Shown: one piece after another, positions 1 through 10,304 of the stretch
How positions within the stretch are numbered: the stretch's first letter is position 1
Layout of the letters: every line of letters begins with the position of its first letter
Assembly (NCBI RefSeq): GCF_006546775.1
Contig: NZ_VICE01000133.1
Span: forward strand, 17,057 to 81,056
Direction of reading: 5' to 3'
Length of the DNA stretch: 64,000 nt
Source: Marilutibacter aestuarii
GTDB lineage: Bacteria; Pseudomonadota; Gammaproteobacteria; Xanthomonadales; Xanthomonadaceae
Notes under the pieces: model-generated
What the model saw: the letters and a program-made list of their open reading frames with translations, nothing else
Database searches by the model: none
Told to the model about the DNA's origin: nothing
Made by a program: the position numbers and the translations under genes

Positions 1-1399
1 CCAACCCGGCGAAGCCGGTGCCGTAGGGTTGCCCGGTGACCTGCGAGAAGAAGGTCGCGGGGTTGCTCATGTCGATCGGAAGGCCAGCGGCCGTGATGCC
101 GGCGGCGACGCGCTGGAACACCAGGGTCGACACGTAGGGCTCGTAGGCGGCGCCCATCCGGTAGGAGTCGTTGCGCTTGAGGTCCTCGTCGGAATAGAAG
201 CCGCCCACCATCCAGTCGAAGGAATCCGTCGAGCCCGTCAGCCGGAGTTCCTGGGTGAAGGTGTCGAACGCGATCAGCGACTCGTCCTCGTCCGCGTTGC
301 GGTAGATGATGTCGGCGGTGCTGTAGTCGTAGTCCAGGCCGTTGATGGCATCCCAGTCGCGCTGGGCGGTGATCGAGGTCAGGGTGGCGCCGCCCAGCCA
401 GGGGGTCTCCCAGTTGAGCTCCATCGACAGGCCCTTGTCCTTGATGTCCTGCTCGGTGCCGCGGTTGCCCCAGGCCTGGCGCGCCTCGGGGTCGGCGACC
501 GGGCTGACGCCCTCGTCCGGTGCAAGCGCATCCACCAGCGGTGCGGTGCCGCCCCGGACCAGGGTCACCGCCGTGCAGCAGTTTTCCTCGCGACTGGTGA
601 AATCGGCGATGAAGTTGATGTCCAGGGTGTCGGTCGGCTCGAGCAGCAACTGACCGCGCAGCGAGTGGAAATTCTGGTCGTAGTCCTCGTCCTCGCGCCG
701 CGGGCCGTTGCCGGTGTGCACGTCCATCCAGCCGTCGCGTTTGCGCTTGGCCGCGTACACGCGCATGGCCGAGTTGTCGCCCAGCGCGCTGTTGAAGGTA
801 CCGGCCACGCCGAGCGCGCCGTAATTGCCGACCGTCAGCTCGCCGTCGACGTAGGTGTTGTAGTCCGGCCGGCGCGTGATCACGTTGATGACGCCGGCGG
901 AGGTGTTCTTGCCGAAGACGGTGCCCTGCGGCCCCTTCAGCACCTCGATGCGCTCGATCTCGCCCAGGTCGCCGAAGCCCACCCCGTTGCGCGGACGGTA
1001 GACGCCGTCGATCACGACGCCGACCGAGGACTCCAGGCCGGGGTTGTCGCCCACCGTGCCGATGCCGCGGATGCGCGCCGTGGTCTGCGCCTCGCTCTGC
1101 GTGCTGGTGACGGTGAGGCCCGGGACCAGCACCTGCAGGTCCTTGACGTCGCGCACGCCGGTATCCTGGAGGAGCTGCTCGGGCAGCGCGGTGATCGAGA
1201 TCGGCACGTCCTGCAGGACTTCCTCGCGCTTCTGCGCGGTGACCACCAGCCCGGCCAGGGTGGTCGCGGACTCGGATTCCTCTTCGCCGGCCTCCTGGGC
1301 CGTGGCGGGCATCGCGACACAGGCGGCCAGCGCCATCGCCACGGACAACGAAAGACGGTGGGTGGCCGGACCCCGGGTGTGTTTTTTGACAGCAGGCAT
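1..1399 (-). CDS. TonB-dependent receptor, N-terminal part (cut by window edge)
   Basis: Outer-membrane, TonB-dependent importer of an unknown ligand; only about 466 N-terminal residues lie in the window. The translation begins with a basic, hydrophobic signal peptide ending near ATAQE. A TonB-box-like segment ([13 protein letters not shown]) and a plug domain follow ([53 protein letters not shown]). The first part of the beta barrel follows the plug. The ATG at 1399 is preceded by GGGGA seven bases upstream; an in-frame ATG at 1423 is the alternative. The plug resembles the large CirA/Fiu-like group common in Xanthomonadaceae, so the substrate cannot be named. No regulator is adjacent; SulP is divergent. 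Confidence 0.88.
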   Translation of the reverse strand, partial: MPAVKKHTRGPATHRLSLSVAMALAACVAMPATAQEAGEEESESATTLAGLVVTAQKREEVLQDVPISITALPEQLLQDTGVRDVKDLQVLVPGLTVTSTQSEAQTTARIRGIGTVGDNPGLESSVGVVIDGVYRPRNGVGFGDLGEIERIEVLKGPQGTVFGKNTSAGVINVITRRPDYNTYVDGELTVGNYGALGVAGTFNSALGDNSAMRVYAAKRKRDGWMDVHTGNGPRREDEDYDQNFHSLRGQLLLEPTDTLDINFIADFTSREENCCTAVTLVRGGTAPLVDALAPDEGVSPVADPEARQAWGNRGTEQDIKDKGLSMELNWETPWLGGATLTSITAQRDWDAINGLDYDYSTADIIYRNADEDESLIAFDTFTQELRLTGSTDSFDWMVGGFYSDEDLKRNDSYRMGAAYEPYVSTLVFQRVAAGITAAGLPIDMSNPATFFSQVTGQPYGTGFAGL

Positions 1400-1845
1400 G
1401 CGTTTTTCCCCGATTGCTGACATGCGTTGATCGATCGACGGCCCTTCGACATGCATGTCACAGGTACGCCACTGCGCGACGCCCGGCGACTTCCCGGTCC
1501 GGCGCGACGCGCGCCGGCGAAGTCCCTGGCGTCCGGTTCGCATGCGGCCGCCCAGAACCCCTGCCCCTGCGACCGCGAATGCGAATGCGAACACGGCCGA
1601 CGGTACCACGCCGTGGAATGATCGCACGCGGCAGCGCAGCAGTGTCGTCGCGGACCCCGGTTCCTTCTTTTCGCGAGGTGATCGAGTCGACGCGAGCCGG
1701 TACCATGTCGCACTCCGCTTCCGTCGGCTCCCTGCCGTGGCGCGAGCCCGCGAAGAAGCTGCATGGGCCGTGCCCGATCCCCGCCCGCGGGGCTCCGGAC
1801 TTCCAGAACCCGAACCGGCCGCGCCCGACGCGGCGAGACCCGACC
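1400..1845. other. Intergenic region between divergent TonB receptor and SulP genes
   Basis: About 446 bases with no convincing gene. The SulP reading frame stays open upstream through this region, but its translation is arginine-rich and lacks family similarity, so it is treated as leader. A short GCGAAT direct repeat (three units) occurs near 1576. Promoters for both divergent genes must lie here; I cannot place them confidently. Confidence 0.5.
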
Positions 1846-3324
1846 ATGTCCATGTCCCTGCGCCAGCAATGGTTCTCCAATGTCCGCGGCGACGTCCTTG
1901 CCGGGCTGGTCGTCGCCCTGGCCCTGATCCCCGAGGCGATTGCGTTCTCGATCATCGCCGGCGTCGACCCCAAGGTCGGCCTGTACGCCTCGTTCTGCAT
2001 CGCGGTGGTCATCGCCTTCACCGGCGGCCGTCCGGGCATGATTTCCGCGGCGACCGGCGCGATGGCGCTGGTGATGGTCGACCTGGTCAAGGACCACGGC
2101 CTGCAGTACCTGTTGGCCGCCACCCTGCTGACCGGCGGTTTCCAGATCGTCGCCGGCCTGCTGCGCCTGGGCGGGCTGATGCGCTTCGTCTCGCGCTCGG
2201 TCGTCACCGGTTTCGTCAACGCCCTGGCGATCCTGATCTTCATGGCCCAGCTGCCCGAACTCATCGACGTACCCTGGCCGGTCTACGCGATGACCGCAGC
2301 GGGCCTGGCGATCATCTACCTGTTCCCGCGACTGACGCGCGCGATCCCGTCGCCGCTGGTCGCCATCGTGGTCCTGACCATCGTCGCGGTCACGCTGGGC
2401 CTGGACATCCGCACCGTCGGCGACATGGGCGAGCTGCCCGACAGCCTGCCGGTCTTCCTGCTGCCGGACGTGCCGCTGGACTGGGAGACGCTGCGGATCA
2501 TCGCGCCCTACTCGGCCACGCTCGCGGTGGTAGGCCTGCTGGAGTCGCTGCTCACCGCTCAGATCGTCGACGACCTGACCGACACGCCGAGCGACCGCAA
2601 TCGCGAATGCGCCGGACAGGGCGTGGCGAACATCGCCGCGGGGATGCTCGGCGGCATGGCCGGCTGCGCGATGATCGGCCAGTCCGTCATCAACGTGAAG
2701 TCGGGCGGACGCGGGCGCCTGTCGACCCTGGTCGCCGGCTCCGTCCTGCTGGTACTGGTGGTGTTCGCCGGCCCCTGGGTCAAACAGATCCCGATGGCGG
2801 CGCTCGTGGCGGTGATGATCATGGTCTCCATCGGCACGTTCAGCTGGACGTCGATCCTCAACCTGCGCACCCATCCGGGCACGTCGAGCGTGGTCATGCT
2901 GGCGACGGTGATCGTCACCGTCTTCACCCACGACCTGGCCAAGGGTGTGCTGACCGGCGTGCTGCTGTCGGGCATCTTCTTCGCCCGCAAGGTCGGCCGC
3001 GTGCTCCATGTGGGGTCGAATGCCAGCGGCGATGGCCGGGAGCGCACCTACGTGGTCACCGGGCAGGTGTTCTTCGCTTCCAGCGAACAGTTCGTCGCCG
3101 CGTTCGACTTCAAGGAGGCGCTCGACCGCGTGGTGATCGACGTCTCCGGCGCCCATTTCTGGGACCTCAGCGCGGTGGGCGCGCTGGACAAGGTGGTGAT
3201 GAAGTTCCGGCGCGAGGGCGCCGACGTCGACGTGCGCGGCCTCAACACCGCCAGTCGCACCATCATCGATCGCCTGGGCGTGCACGACAAACCCGATGCC
3301 GAACGCCTGATGGGCGACCACTGA
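1846..3324 (+). CDS. SulP/SLC26-family anion transporter with STAS domain
   Basis: Inner-membrane anion transporter of the SulP (SLC26) family, whose members move sulfate, bicarbonate or other anions. About 492 residues. The N-terminal two thirds is a run of hydrophobic helices starting with the family-typical [19 protein letters not shown] and [11 protein letters not shown]. Residues from about 400 form a C-terminal STAS domain ([28 protein letters not shown]). The start at 1846 is chosen because family similarity begins there; a second ATG lies at 1852. A universal stress protein gene follows 11 bases after the stop, so the two are probably co-transcribed. The transported anion cannot be read from sequence; no carbonic anhydrase is next to it. 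Confidence 0.88.
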   Translation: MSMSLRQQWFSNVRGDVLAGLVVALALIPEAIAFSIIAGVDPKVGLYASFCIAVVIAFTGGRPGMISAATGAMALVMVDLVKDHGLQYLLAATLLTGGFQIVAGLLRLGGLMRFVSRSVVTGFVNALAILIFMAQLPELIDVPWPVYAMTAAGLAIIYLFPRLTRAIPSPLVAIVVLTIVAVTLGLDIRTVGDMGELPDSLPVFLLPDVPLDWETLRIIAPYSATLAVVGLLESLLTAQIVDDLTDTPSDRNRECAGQGVANIAAGMLGGMAGCAMIGQSVINVKSGGRGRLSTLVAGSVLLVLVVFAGPWVKQIPMAALVAVMIMVSIGTFSWTSILNLRTHPGTSSVVMLATVIVTVFTHDLAKGVLTGVLLSGIFFARKVGRVLHVGSNASGDGRERTYVVTGQVFFASSEQFVAAFDFKEALDRVVIDVSGAHFWDLSAVGALDKVVMKFRREGADVDVRGLNTASRTIIDRLGVHDKPDAERLMGDH

Positions 3325-3335
3325 GGAGCGCAACG

Positions 3336-4199
3336 ATGACGTCACTGATCAAGACCGACGGCCGGGTGGTGGCGGCCCTGGACGCATCGTCCTATACGTT
3401 CAGCGTCGCCGGGACCGCGGCCTGGGCCGCGTCGCGCCTAGGCGCCCCCCTGACCCTGCTCCACGCGATCGACCGCGCGAACAGCGGTTCGAGCGAGGAC
3501 CTGAGCGGGAGCCTGGCGCTCGGCGACCGCGAAGTGCTGCTGGAGCAGTTGGCGAGCGTGGATGCCGAGCGCGCGAGGCTCGCGCAGGCCCGCGGGCGCG
3601 AGTTGCTCGACCTGGCGCGCGAGCGCCTCGCCGAGCAGGTGGACATGGAGGCCGAGTGCCGGCTGCGCCATGGCGCACTGGTCGACAACCTGCTCGACAT
3701 CGAAGCAGACGTGCGCCTGTTCGTGGTCGGCAAGCGCGGCGAGCACGCGGACTTCGCCAAGGCCCACCTCGGCAGCAACCTGGAGCGCGTGGTGCGCGCG
3801 GTCCACCGCCCGGTGCTGGTGGCGGCGCGCGCGTTCAAGGCACCGCGCGGCTTCATGATCGCCTTCGACGGCAGTGCCACCACCGCCAAGTGCGTGGAGA
3901 TGGTGGTCGCCAGCCCCCTGCTCGCCGGCATGCCCTGTCGCCTGCTGGCGGTCGGCGACGCCGAGCCCCGTGGGTTCCAGGCCGCCGCCGCGCGGCTACG
4001 CGAGGCCGGTTTCGAGGTGGAGGCGCAATGCCTGCCCGGCACCCCGGACACGGTGATCGCCGCCGAGGTCGAACGGCAGCGGATCGAGCTGCTGGTGATG
4101 GGCGCCTATGGCCACTCGCGCATCCGCCAGCTGATCGTCGGCAGCACCACCACCACGGTGCTCCGCCAGTGCAACATCCCGGTCCTGCTGCTGCGCTGA
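3336..4199 (+). CDS. Tandem-domain universal stress protein (UspA family)
   Basis: Cytoplasmic protein of about 287 residues with two Usp domains (roughly 1-150 and 160-287). The second domain carries the ATP-binding pattern G-x2-G-x9-G-S in GAYGHSRIRQLIVGS and ends with the usual PVLLLR strand. The first has a less exact version (GKRGEHADF then GSNLERV). The ATG at 3336 has a GAGGAG ribosome site overlapping the SulP stop, indicating translational coupling. Usp domains next to SulP transporters suggest energy or stress sensing linked to anion transport, but that link is inference. The gene converges on arsH with a gap of four bases. Confidence 0.88.
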   Translation: MTSLIKTDGRVVAALDASSYTFSVAGTAAWAASRLGAPLTLLHAIDRANSGSSEDLSGSLALGDREVLLEQLASVDAERARLAQARGRELLDLARERLAEQVDMEAECRLRHGALVDNLLDIEADVRLFVVGKRGEHADFAKAHLGSNLERVVRAVHRPVLVAARAFKAPRGFMIAFDGSATTAKCVEMVVASPLLAGMPCRLLAVGDAEPRGFQAAAARLREAGFEVEAQCLPGTPDTVIAAEVERQRIELLVMGAYGHSRIRQLIVGSTTTTVLRQCNIPVLLLR

Positions 4200-4203
4200 G
4201 CCC

Positions 4204-4950
4204 TCAGGACGACAGCGCCTGGCGCGCCAGGCGCGACGCTGCTTCGCGGCGCTCGGAATAGCGGTCGGTGAGGCGCCCGGCGTGCGGCCGCAGCAGCACG
4301 GTGAAACGGACCAGCTCCTCCATCACGTCGACGATGCGGTCGTAGTACGCCGAGGGCTTCATGCGGCCCTCGTCGTCGAACTCCTGCCAGGCCTTGGCCA
4401 CGCTCGACTGGTTGGGGATGGTGAACATGCGCATCCAGCGCCCGAGCAGGCGCAGCGAATTGACGGCGTTGAACGACTGCGAGCCGCCCGACACCTGCAT
4501 CACCGCCAGCGTCCGTCCCTGGGTCGGACGGATGCCGCCCATCGACAGCGGCAGGTGGTCGACCTGCGCCTTCATCACGCCGGTGAGCTGGCCGTGGCGC
4601 TCGGGCGAGCACCAGACCTGACCCTCCGACCACAGCGACAACGCGCGCAGTTCCCGCACCGCCGGATGGTCCTCGGCGCCGGCCTGGTCCGGAAGCGGCA
4701 GGTCGCGCGGGTCGAAGATGCGCGGTTCCGCGCCCATCAAGCGCAGCAGGCGCGCCGCCTCCTCAACGGCGAGGCGCGAGTAGGAACGCTCGCGCAGCGA
4801 ACCGTAGAGGAGCAGGATCCGCGGCGGATGGCCGTCGATCCCGGCACGCAGCGCGTCAAGCTGCAGCTGCGACGGCTCCAGCGCCGGCAGCCGGTCGGGG
4901 TCCGGCAACATGCGTTCGCGCGGCCCCCGGACGTGCCCGGCCGGGCTCAT
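4204..4950 (-). CDS. arsH: ArsH, NADPH-dependent FMN reductase of arsenic resistance
   Basis: Flavodoxin-fold NADPH:FMN oxidoreductase; ArsH proteins oxidise trivalent organoarsenicals. About 248 residues, the usual ArsH length. Seen: the FMN-phosphate loop [13 protein letters not shown], the segment PEIRIFDP-like [29 protein letters not shown] and the [15 protein letters not shown] core. ATG at 4950 overlaps the acr3 stop by four bases (ATGA), so it is the last gene of the [11 protein letters not shown]3-arsH operon. A longer in-frame start at 5034 lies inside acr3 and lacks similarity, so it was rejected. Confidence 0.93.
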   Translation of the reverse strand: MSPAGHVRGPRERMLPDPDRLPALEPSQLQLDALRAGIDGHPPRILLLYGSLRERSYSRLAVEEAARLLRLMGAEPRIFDPRDLPLPDQAGAEDHPAVRELRALSLWSEGQVWCSPERHGQLTGVMKAQVDHLPLSMGGIRPTQGRTLAVMQVSGGSQSFNAVNSLRLLGRWMRMFTIPNQSSVAKAWQEFDDEGRMKPSAYYDRIVDVMEELVRFTVLLRPHAGRLTDRYSERREAASRLARQALSS

Positions 4951-6047
4951 GCGGCCGCCTCCCGCCGATCCGGCGTCAGGGCGGCACGCGCATCGTCGGG
5001 CAGCGTCCCGGGGAACCAGCGGCGCCCGATCCACAGCGCGACGTGGACCAGTGCGACCAGCACCGGCACCTCCACCAGCGGCCCGATGACCGTCGCGAAC
5101 GCCACCTGCGAGGCGAGCCCGAAAGCGGCGATGGCCACCGCGATGGCCAGCTCGAAGTTGTTGCTGGCCGCGGTGAAGGCCAGGGCGGTGGTGCGTGGAT
5201 AGTCGATCGCGACCAGGCGGCCCATCAGGTAGCTGACCACGAACATCACCACGAAGTAGATCGCCAGCGGGATCGCGATGCGCAGCGCGTCAAGTGGCAG
5301 CCGCACCACGTCGCCGCCCTTCAGGGTGAACATCGCCGCGATGGTCAACAACAAGGCGACGAGCGTCAGCGGCGCGATCCGCGGCAGGAAGACCTGCTCG
5401 TACCAGTCGTCGCCCTTCCGCCTGCGCAGCACGTAGCGGGTCAGCCAGCCGGCCAGGAACGGCAGGCCCAGGTAGGTGAGCACCGCGCGGGCGATGGTGG
5501 CGAACCCGACGTCGACCACGCTGCCCTGCAGGCCGAACAGGGGCGGCAGTACCGACAGGAAGAACCAGGCATAGACACTGAAGAACGCGATCTGGAAGAT
5601 CGAGTTGAAGGCCACCAGGGCGGCCACGTACTGGTTGTCGCCACAGGCCAGCCGGTTCCAGACCAGCACCATCGCGATGCAGCGCGCCAGGCCGATCAGG
5701 ATCAGGCCGGTCATGTACTCGGGACTGTCGTGCAGGAAGATCGCCGCCAGGGCGAACATCAGGATCGGACCGACCACCCAGTTCTGCAGCAGCGACAGGG
5801 CGAGCACCCGCCGGTCCTCGAATACCCGGTGCAGCGACTCATAGCGCACCCGGGCCAGGGGCGGATACATCATCAGCACCAGGCCGATCGCGATCGGCAG
5901 GTTGGTGCCGCCGATCGACATGCGGTCGAGTGCGAGGGGCAGGCCCTCGAACGCGAGCCCCAGTCCGATGCCCAGCGCCATCGCGGCGAAGATCCACACG
6001 GTGAGGTAGCGGTCCAGCCATGACAGCCGGCCAGCAGGCCGGCTCAT
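4947..6047 (-). CDS. acr3: Acr3-type arsenite efflux permease
   Basis: Inner-membrane arsenite exporter of the Acr3 (BASS-like) family with about ten hydrophobic helices, 366 residues. Diagnostic segments: [55 protein letters not shown] (containing the conserved Cys and the NRLA motif) and [19 protein letters not shown] at 6047 overlaps the arsC stop (ATGA) and the arsH start overlaps its own stop, so translation is coupled on both sides. The 39 extra in-frame residues upstream fall inside arsC and are not membrane-like, so the shorter start is used. Confidence 0.95.
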   Translation of the reverse strand: MSRPAGRLSWLDRYLTVWIFAAMALGIGLGLAFEGLPLALDRMSIGGTNLPIAIGLVLMMYPPLARVRYESLHRVFEDRRVLALSLLQNWVVGPILMFALAAIFLHDSPEYMTGLILIGLARCIAMVLVWNRLACGDNQYVAALVAFNSIFQIAFFSVYAWFFLSVLPPLFGLQGSVVDVGFATIARAVLTYLGLPFLAGWLTRYVLRRRKGDDWYEQVFLPRIAPLTLVALLLTIAAMFTLKGGDVVRLPLDALRIAIPLAIYFVVMFVVSYLMGRLVAIDYPRTTALAFTAASNNFELAIAVAIAAFGLASQVAFATVIGPLVEVPVLVALVHVALWIGRRWFPGTLPDDARAALTPDRREAAA

Positions 6048-6511
6048 CGCGTCGCTCCCACGCGGTGGCCCGCGGCATCGACCACGGCTTCGCCGTCTTC
6101 CTTCGCGAACGCCGCCCGTTGCGGTGACGGCAACAGGTCGAGCACGCGCTCGGAGGGTCGGCACAGGGCCACGCCGAGCGGCGAGACCACGATCGGCCGG
6201 TTGACCAGGATGGGATGGGCGACCATCGCATCGAGCAGGGCCGCGTCGTCCAGCGACGGGTCGTCCAGGCCGAGCTCAGCGTAGGGCGTTCCCTTCTCGC
6301 GCAGGAGCTCGCGCGCCCCAATGCCCATGCGGGCCAGCAGCGACTCGAGCATCGCGCGGGTGGGCGGCGACTTGAGGTACTCGACCACGTGCGGCTCGAT
6401 GCCGGCATTGCGGATCATCGCCAGGGTGTTGCGCGAGGTGCCGCAATCGGGGTTGTGGTAGATCACCACGTCCACCGGATCCAGCCGGTCCAGCGTGTCG
6501 TTCGGGCTCAT
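6044..6511 (-). CDS. arsC: Glutaredoxin-type arsenate reductase ArsC
   Basis: Cytoplasmic reductase that converts arsenate to arsenite using glutathione and glutaredoxin. 155 residues, slightly longer than the E. coli plasmid enzyme. The catalytic cysteine is residue 23 in [11 protein letters not shown], and the anion-binding arginine is in [11 protein letters not shown]. The C-terminal tail after [10 protein letters not shown] is typical of chromosomal ArsC. ATG at 6511 overlaps the arsR stop (ATGA). It supplies arsenite to the adjacent Acr3 pump. Belongs to the ArsC/Spx thioredoxin-like fold, not the low-molecular-weight phosphatase type. Confidence 0.95.
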   Translation of the reverse strand: MSPNDTLDRLDPVDVVIYHNPDCGTSRNTLAMIRNAGIEPHVVEYLKSPPTRAMLESLLARMGIGARELLREKGTPYAELGLDDPSLDDAALLDAMVAHPILVNRPIVVSPLGVALCRPSERVLDLLPSPQRAAFAKEDGEAVVDAAGHRVGATR

Positions 6512-6837
6512 GCGCAGTCTCCGCCGCGACCGGCCGGCCCGCACGCCGCGGCGTCGCCTCCGCAGCAATTGTCGGTGAGGTAATCGACCAGCCCCTGCAT
6601 GGCGGCGAAGTCGGCACGGTAAGTGATGCTCCGGCCCTGCGGGTCGGCATCGACCAGGCCGGCCTGGGCCAGGGTCTTGAGGTGGAACGACAGCGTCGTC
6701 GCGGCGATGCCGAGCGCCTCGCCCAGCTCGGCCGGGGTGGCCCCCGTCGGGCCGGCCTCGACCAGGTGGCGGAAGATCGCCAGTCGGGTCTTCTGGGCCA
6801 GTCCGGCAAGGGCGTCGAGCGCGGCGGTGTCATCCAT
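6508..6837 (-). CDS. arsR: ArsR-family arsenite-responsive repressor
   Basis: Winged-helix repressor of about 109 residues, the first gene of the ars operon. The HTH is [27 protein letters not shown] (about 36-62). It lacks the ELCVCD metal site of E. coli ArsR. Instead it has a C-terminal cysteine cluster: Cys91, Cys92, Cys99 and Cys108. This resembles the arrangement known for the Acidithiobacillus-type ArsR with Cys95/96/102. The ATG at 6837 lies inside a 28-bp palindromic operator and has no Shine-Dalgarno; a TATTAT -10-like hexamer (6849-6844) would start transcription at about the A of ATG. A leaderless message is therefore likely. Confidence 0.92.
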   Translation of the reverse strand: MDDTAALDALAGLAQKTRLAIFRHLVEAGPTGATPAELGEALGIAATTLSFHLKTLAQAGLVDADPQGRSITYRADFAAMQGLVDYLTDNCCGGDAAACGPAGRGGDCA

Positions 6838-6861
6838 TGTTCGATAATACTGGAACAATGG
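6834..6861. promoter_or_regulatory. ArsR operator overlapping the arsR start codon
   Basis: Perfect inverted repeat with 9-bp arms CCATTGTTC (6834-6842) and GAACAATGG (6853-6861) separated by ten bases. It covers the arsR initiation codon and the predicted -10 element on the minus strand. It is the only strong palindrome between arsR and mutS, so it is inferred to be the ArsR binding site. Confidence 0.75.
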
Positions 6862-6974
6862 TTTTGAAGTCGAGAGGCCCCCGCGGCGGCTCCCGGGCGG
6901 GCTTGACCCAGCCGTTACAATCGATGGCCGCGGCGGGCCCGCCCTGCCCGCCCCACGACCAGCCAAGCGAGCCG

Positions 6975-9572
6975 ATGTCCAAGAGCGCCGACAAGACGCC
7001 CGAGCACACGCCCCTGATGAAGCAGTTCTTCGCCGCCAAGGCGGAGCATCCGGACGTGCTGCTGTTCTTCCGCATGGGCGACTTCTACGAGTTGTTCTAC
7101 GACGATGCGCGCAAGGCAGCGCGGCTGCTCGACATCACCCTGACCCAGCGCGGCAGCTCCGGGGGCGCGCCGATCCCGATGGCCGGCGTGCCGCACCACG
7201 CCGCGGAAGGCTACCTGGCGCGGCTGGTGGCGTTGGGCGAGTCGGTCGCGATCTGCGAGCAGATCGGCGATCCGGCCGCCAGCAAGGGCCTGGTCGAGCG
7301 CAAGGTCGTGCGCATCATCACCCCCGGCACGGTCACCGACGAGGCCCTGCTCAACGAGCGCCGCGACACCTTGCTGCTGGCGATCGCGCGGGGCCGCAAC
7401 GGCTATGGCCTGGCCTGGGCCGACCTCGCGGCCGGGCGCTTCCTGGTCAACGAAGTCGCCGGCGACGACACCCTGGAAGCCGAGCTCGCCCGCCTCGAGC
7501 CGGCCGAGACCCTGGTCGCCGACGAGGATGGCTGGCCGGGTTTCGTCACCGGACGCGGCGGCCTGCGCCGCCGCCCGCCCTGGCTGTTCGACGCCGACAG
7601 CGGACGACGCCAGCTGTTGCGCTTCTTCAACCTGCACGACCTGGGCAGCTTCGGCATCGAGGACAAGCCGCTGTCGATCGCCGCCGCCGCTGCCCTGCTG
7701 GGCTACGTGGAGGAAACGCAGAAGCAGCGGCTGCCGCACCTGGCCTCGATCGCGGTCGAATCCGGCGACGGCGCGATCGCGATGAACGCCGCCACCCGGC
7801 GCCACCTGGAGCTGGATACCCGCGTCGACGGCGACACCCGCCACACCCTGCTCGGCGTGCTCGACAGCACGGTGACACCAATGGGCGGACGCCTGCTGCG
7901 CCGCTGGCTGCACCGTCCCCTGCGCGACCGGCCGACGCTGCGCCTGCGCCACCAGGCGGTCGAGACCCTGGTGGACACCGGCGCGGGCGAGGACCTGCGC
8001 GAACGCTTCCGTGCCCTCGGCGACCTCGAGCGCATCCTGTCGCGGATCGCCCTGCGCAGCGCGCGGCCGCGCGACCTGTCCACGCTGCGCGACGGCCTGG
8101 GACTGCTGCCGGGCGTGCATGCCCTGCTCTCGCCCCTGGACGCACCGCGCCTGGCGGCCCTGCTCGAGGCCCTGGGCGAACACGACGCGCACGCGCGACT
8201 GCTGGCCTCGGCCATCGTCGAGCAGCCGCCGGTGCTGGCCCGCGACGGCGGCGTGTTCGCCGACGGCCACGACGCCGAACTCGACGAACTGCGGCGCCTG
8301 TCGAGCAACGCCGACCAGTTCCTGGTCGAACTGGAAGCGCGCGAACGCGAGGCCAGCGGCATCCCCACGCTGAAGGTCGGCTACAACCGCGTGCACGGCT
8401 ACTACCTGGAGATCAGCAAGGCCCAGGCCGGCAAGGCGCCGACTCACTACACGCGGCGGCAGACGCTGGCCAACGCCGAGCGTTACATCACCGAAGAGCT
8501 GAAGGACTTCGAGGACAAGGTGCTGTCCGCGCGCGAGCGCGCCCTGGCCCGCGAACGCCTGCTGTACGAAGAACTGCTGGACACGCTCAACGAACGCCTG
8601 CCGCCGCTGCGCGCGTGCGCGGCCGCGCTGGCCGAACTGGACGTGCTCGCCGGCCTGGCCGAACGCGCGCAGGCGCTGGACTGGACGCGACCGGAGCTGG
8701 ACGAACGGCCCTGCCTGCACATCGAGCGCGGCCGCCACCCGGTGGTGGAGGCGGTGCGCGAGGACCCCTTCGAGCCCAACGACCTGGTGCTCGACGAGTC
8801 ACGCCGGATGCTGGTCATCACCGGCCCGAACATGGGCGGCAAGAGCACCTACATGCGGCAGAACGCGCTGATCGTGCTGCTCGCCCACATCGGCAGCTTC
8901 GTGCCGGCCGCACGCGCCTCGATCGGTCCGATCGACCGCATCCTGACCCGCATCGGCGCCGGCGACGACCTCGCCCGCGGGCAGTCCACCTTCATGGTGG
9001 AGATGAGCGAGACCAGCTACATCCTCCACCACGCCACCGCGGAATCGCTGGTGCTGATGGACGAGATCGGCCGCGGCACCTCCACCTACGACGGCCTGGC
9101 CCTGGCCGACGCCTGCGCGCGCCATCTCGCCCACCACAACCGCGCCTACACGCTGTTCGCGACGCATTACTTCGAGCTCACCGCGCTCGCCGAACCCGGC
9201 AGCGGGATCACCAACGTGCACCTGGACGCGGTCGAGCACCACGACCGCGAACACGGCGACCGCCTGGTCTTCATGCACGCGGTCAAGGACGGCCCGGCGA
9301 ATCGCAGCTTCGGCCTCCAGGTCGCGGCGCTGGCCGGCCTGCCGCGCTCGGTGGTACAGCAGGCCAAGGGCCGCCTGGCCGAGCTGGAGCAGCGCGGCCG
9401 CGACGCGCCCAGCGCGGCACCGCTGGTGCCGGAAGTGCTGGACGCGCCGCGCCAGGCCACGCTGTTCTCCGCGCCATCGGCGGCGATGGAAGCGCTGGCC
9501 GGGCTGGACCCGGACGACCTGACCCCGAAGCAGGCGCTCGAAGCCCTGTACCGCCTGAAGTCGCTGGCCTGA
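6975..9572 (+). CDS. mutS: DNA mismatch repair ATPase MutS
   Basis: Mismatch recognition protein of about 865 residues (E. coli 853). The mismatch-contact motif F-x-E is at residues 37-39 (GDFYEL). Later features are the clamp/lever region, the Walker A loop [13 protein letters not shown] at about 617, the ABC-type signature region [30 protein letters not shown] (Walker B) and the C-terminal [14 protein letters not shown] tail. The start [10 protein letters not shown] at 6975 is chosen because homology begins there; upstream in-frame ATGs at 6837 and 6858 lie in the ars operator region. It converges on the GST gene with one base between stops. Cytoplasmic; acts with MutL. Confidence 0.97.
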   Translation: MSKSADKTPEHTPLMKQFFAAKAEHPDVLLFFRMGDFYELFYDDARKAARLLDITLTQRGSSGGAPIPMAGVPHHAAEGYLARLVALGESVAICEQIGDPAASKGLVERKVVRIITPGTVTDEALLNERRDTLLLAIARGRNGYGLAWADLAAGRFLVNEVAGDDTLEAELARLEPAETLVADEDGWPGFVTGRGGLRRRPPWLFDADSGRRQLLRFFNLHDLGSFGIEDKPLSIAAAAALLGYVEETQKQRLPHLASIAVESGDGAIAMNAATRRHLELDTRVDGDTRHTLLGVLDSTVTPMGGRLLRRWLHRPLRDRPTLRLRHQAVETLVDTGAGEDLRERFRALGDLERILSRIALRSARPRDLSTLRDGLGLLPGVHALLSPLDAPRLAALLEALGEHDAHARLLASAIVEQPPVLARDGGVFADGHDAELDELRRLSSNADQFLVELEAREREASGIPTLKVGYNRVHGYYLEISKAQAGKAPTHYTRRQTLANAERYITEELKDFEDKVLSARERALARERLLYEELLDTLNERLPPLRACAAALAELDVLAGLAERAQALDWTRPELDERPCLHIERGRHPVVEAVREDPFEPNDLVLDESRRMLVITGPNMGGKSTYMRQNALIVLLAHIGSFVPAARASIGPIDRILTRIGAGDDLARGQSTFMVEMSETSYILHHATAESLVLMDEIGRGTSTYDGLALADACARHLAHHNRAYTLFATHYFELTALAEPGSGITNVHLDAVEHHDREHGDRLVFMHAVKDGPANRSFGLQVAALAGLPRSVVQQAKGRLAELEQRGRDAPSAAPLVPEVLDAPRQATLFSAPSAAMEALAGLDPDDLTPKQALEALYRLKSLA

Positions 9573-9573
9573 C

Positions 9574-10188
9574 TCAGGCCTTGGCGGCGGCGCGCTCGGC
9601 TTCGCTGGCGCGCGCGCGCACGCCTGCCTCGCGGCCGGCATGGCGGGCAGCGTAGGCCTCGAAGGCCGGGCGCTTGTCGATGACGCCGAACTGCATGTAC
9701 CAGCCCAGGTAGGCCGACAGCATCAGGTCGGCCGCACTGAAGCGCTCGCCGGCCACGAACTCACGGCTGGACACCAGCGACTCCAGCGTCGCCAGCACGT
9801 CCTCAAGAGAACCGTAGCCGGCCGAACGCGGATCCAGCGTCGCCCCTCCCATCTTGGTCAGGACCGCCGCTTCCAGAGGTCCCGCGACGAAGAACAGCCA
9901 GCGGTAGTAATCGCCGCGCTCGCGGCTGCCCGAGGGCGGCGCCAGGCCGGCGGCCGGGAACGCATCGGCGAGATAGGCGCAGATGGCGGCGTTCTCGGTC
10001 ACCACGGTGGTGTCGTGGCGGATCGCGGGCACCTTGCCCATCGGGTTGATCGCCAGGTACTCCGGCGACTTCATCGTCGTGCCGTACTCGAGGTACTCGG
10101 TGCGGTAGGGCTGGCCGGTTTCCTCGAGCATCCAGCGCGCGACGACGCCGCGGGACTCGGGGTGGGTATACAGGGTCAGCGTGGACAT
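9574..10188 (-). CDS. Glutathione S-transferase family protein
   Basis: Soluble protein of 204 residues with the two-domain GST fold. Residues 1-80 form the thioredoxin-like domain (TLYTHPESRGVVARWMLEETG, NPMGKVPAIRH with the conserved cis-proline, and TENAAICAYLADAF for the glutathione gamma-glutamyl contact). The rest is the helical domain ending FSAADLMLSAYLGWY. ATG at 10188 has a strong AAGGAGG ribosome site. Substrate unknown. It stands alone, converging on mutS. Confidence 0.9.
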   Translation of the reverse strand: MSTLTLYTHPESRGVVARWMLEETGQPYRTEYLEYGTTMKSPEYLAINPMGKVPAIRHDTTVVTENAAICAYLADAFPAAGLAPPSGSRERGDYYRWLFFVAGPLEAAVLTKMGGATLDPRSAGYGSLEDVLATLESLVSSREFVAGERFSAADLMLSAYLGWYMQFGVIDKRPAFEAYAARHAGREAGVRARASEAERAAAKA

Positions 10189-10304
10189 CGGCGGTTCCTC
10201 CTTGAAGGACTGCGGGACAAGGGGACCACGTTACGCCGCACCTGCTGACAGCGCGTGTCAGCACACCTGCGCGCGCCGCTCTCGGACCGGCCGGAACGCG
10301 GGCG

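Noticed and set aside
2501..3345. Minus-strand frames opposite SulP
   Set aside because: Composition and codon position bias follow the plus-strand SulP gene; no conserved motif on the minus strand.
4204..6861. Arsenic island as a mobile element
   Set aside because: No integrase, transposase or flanking repeats found; operon sits between ordinary chromosomal genes.
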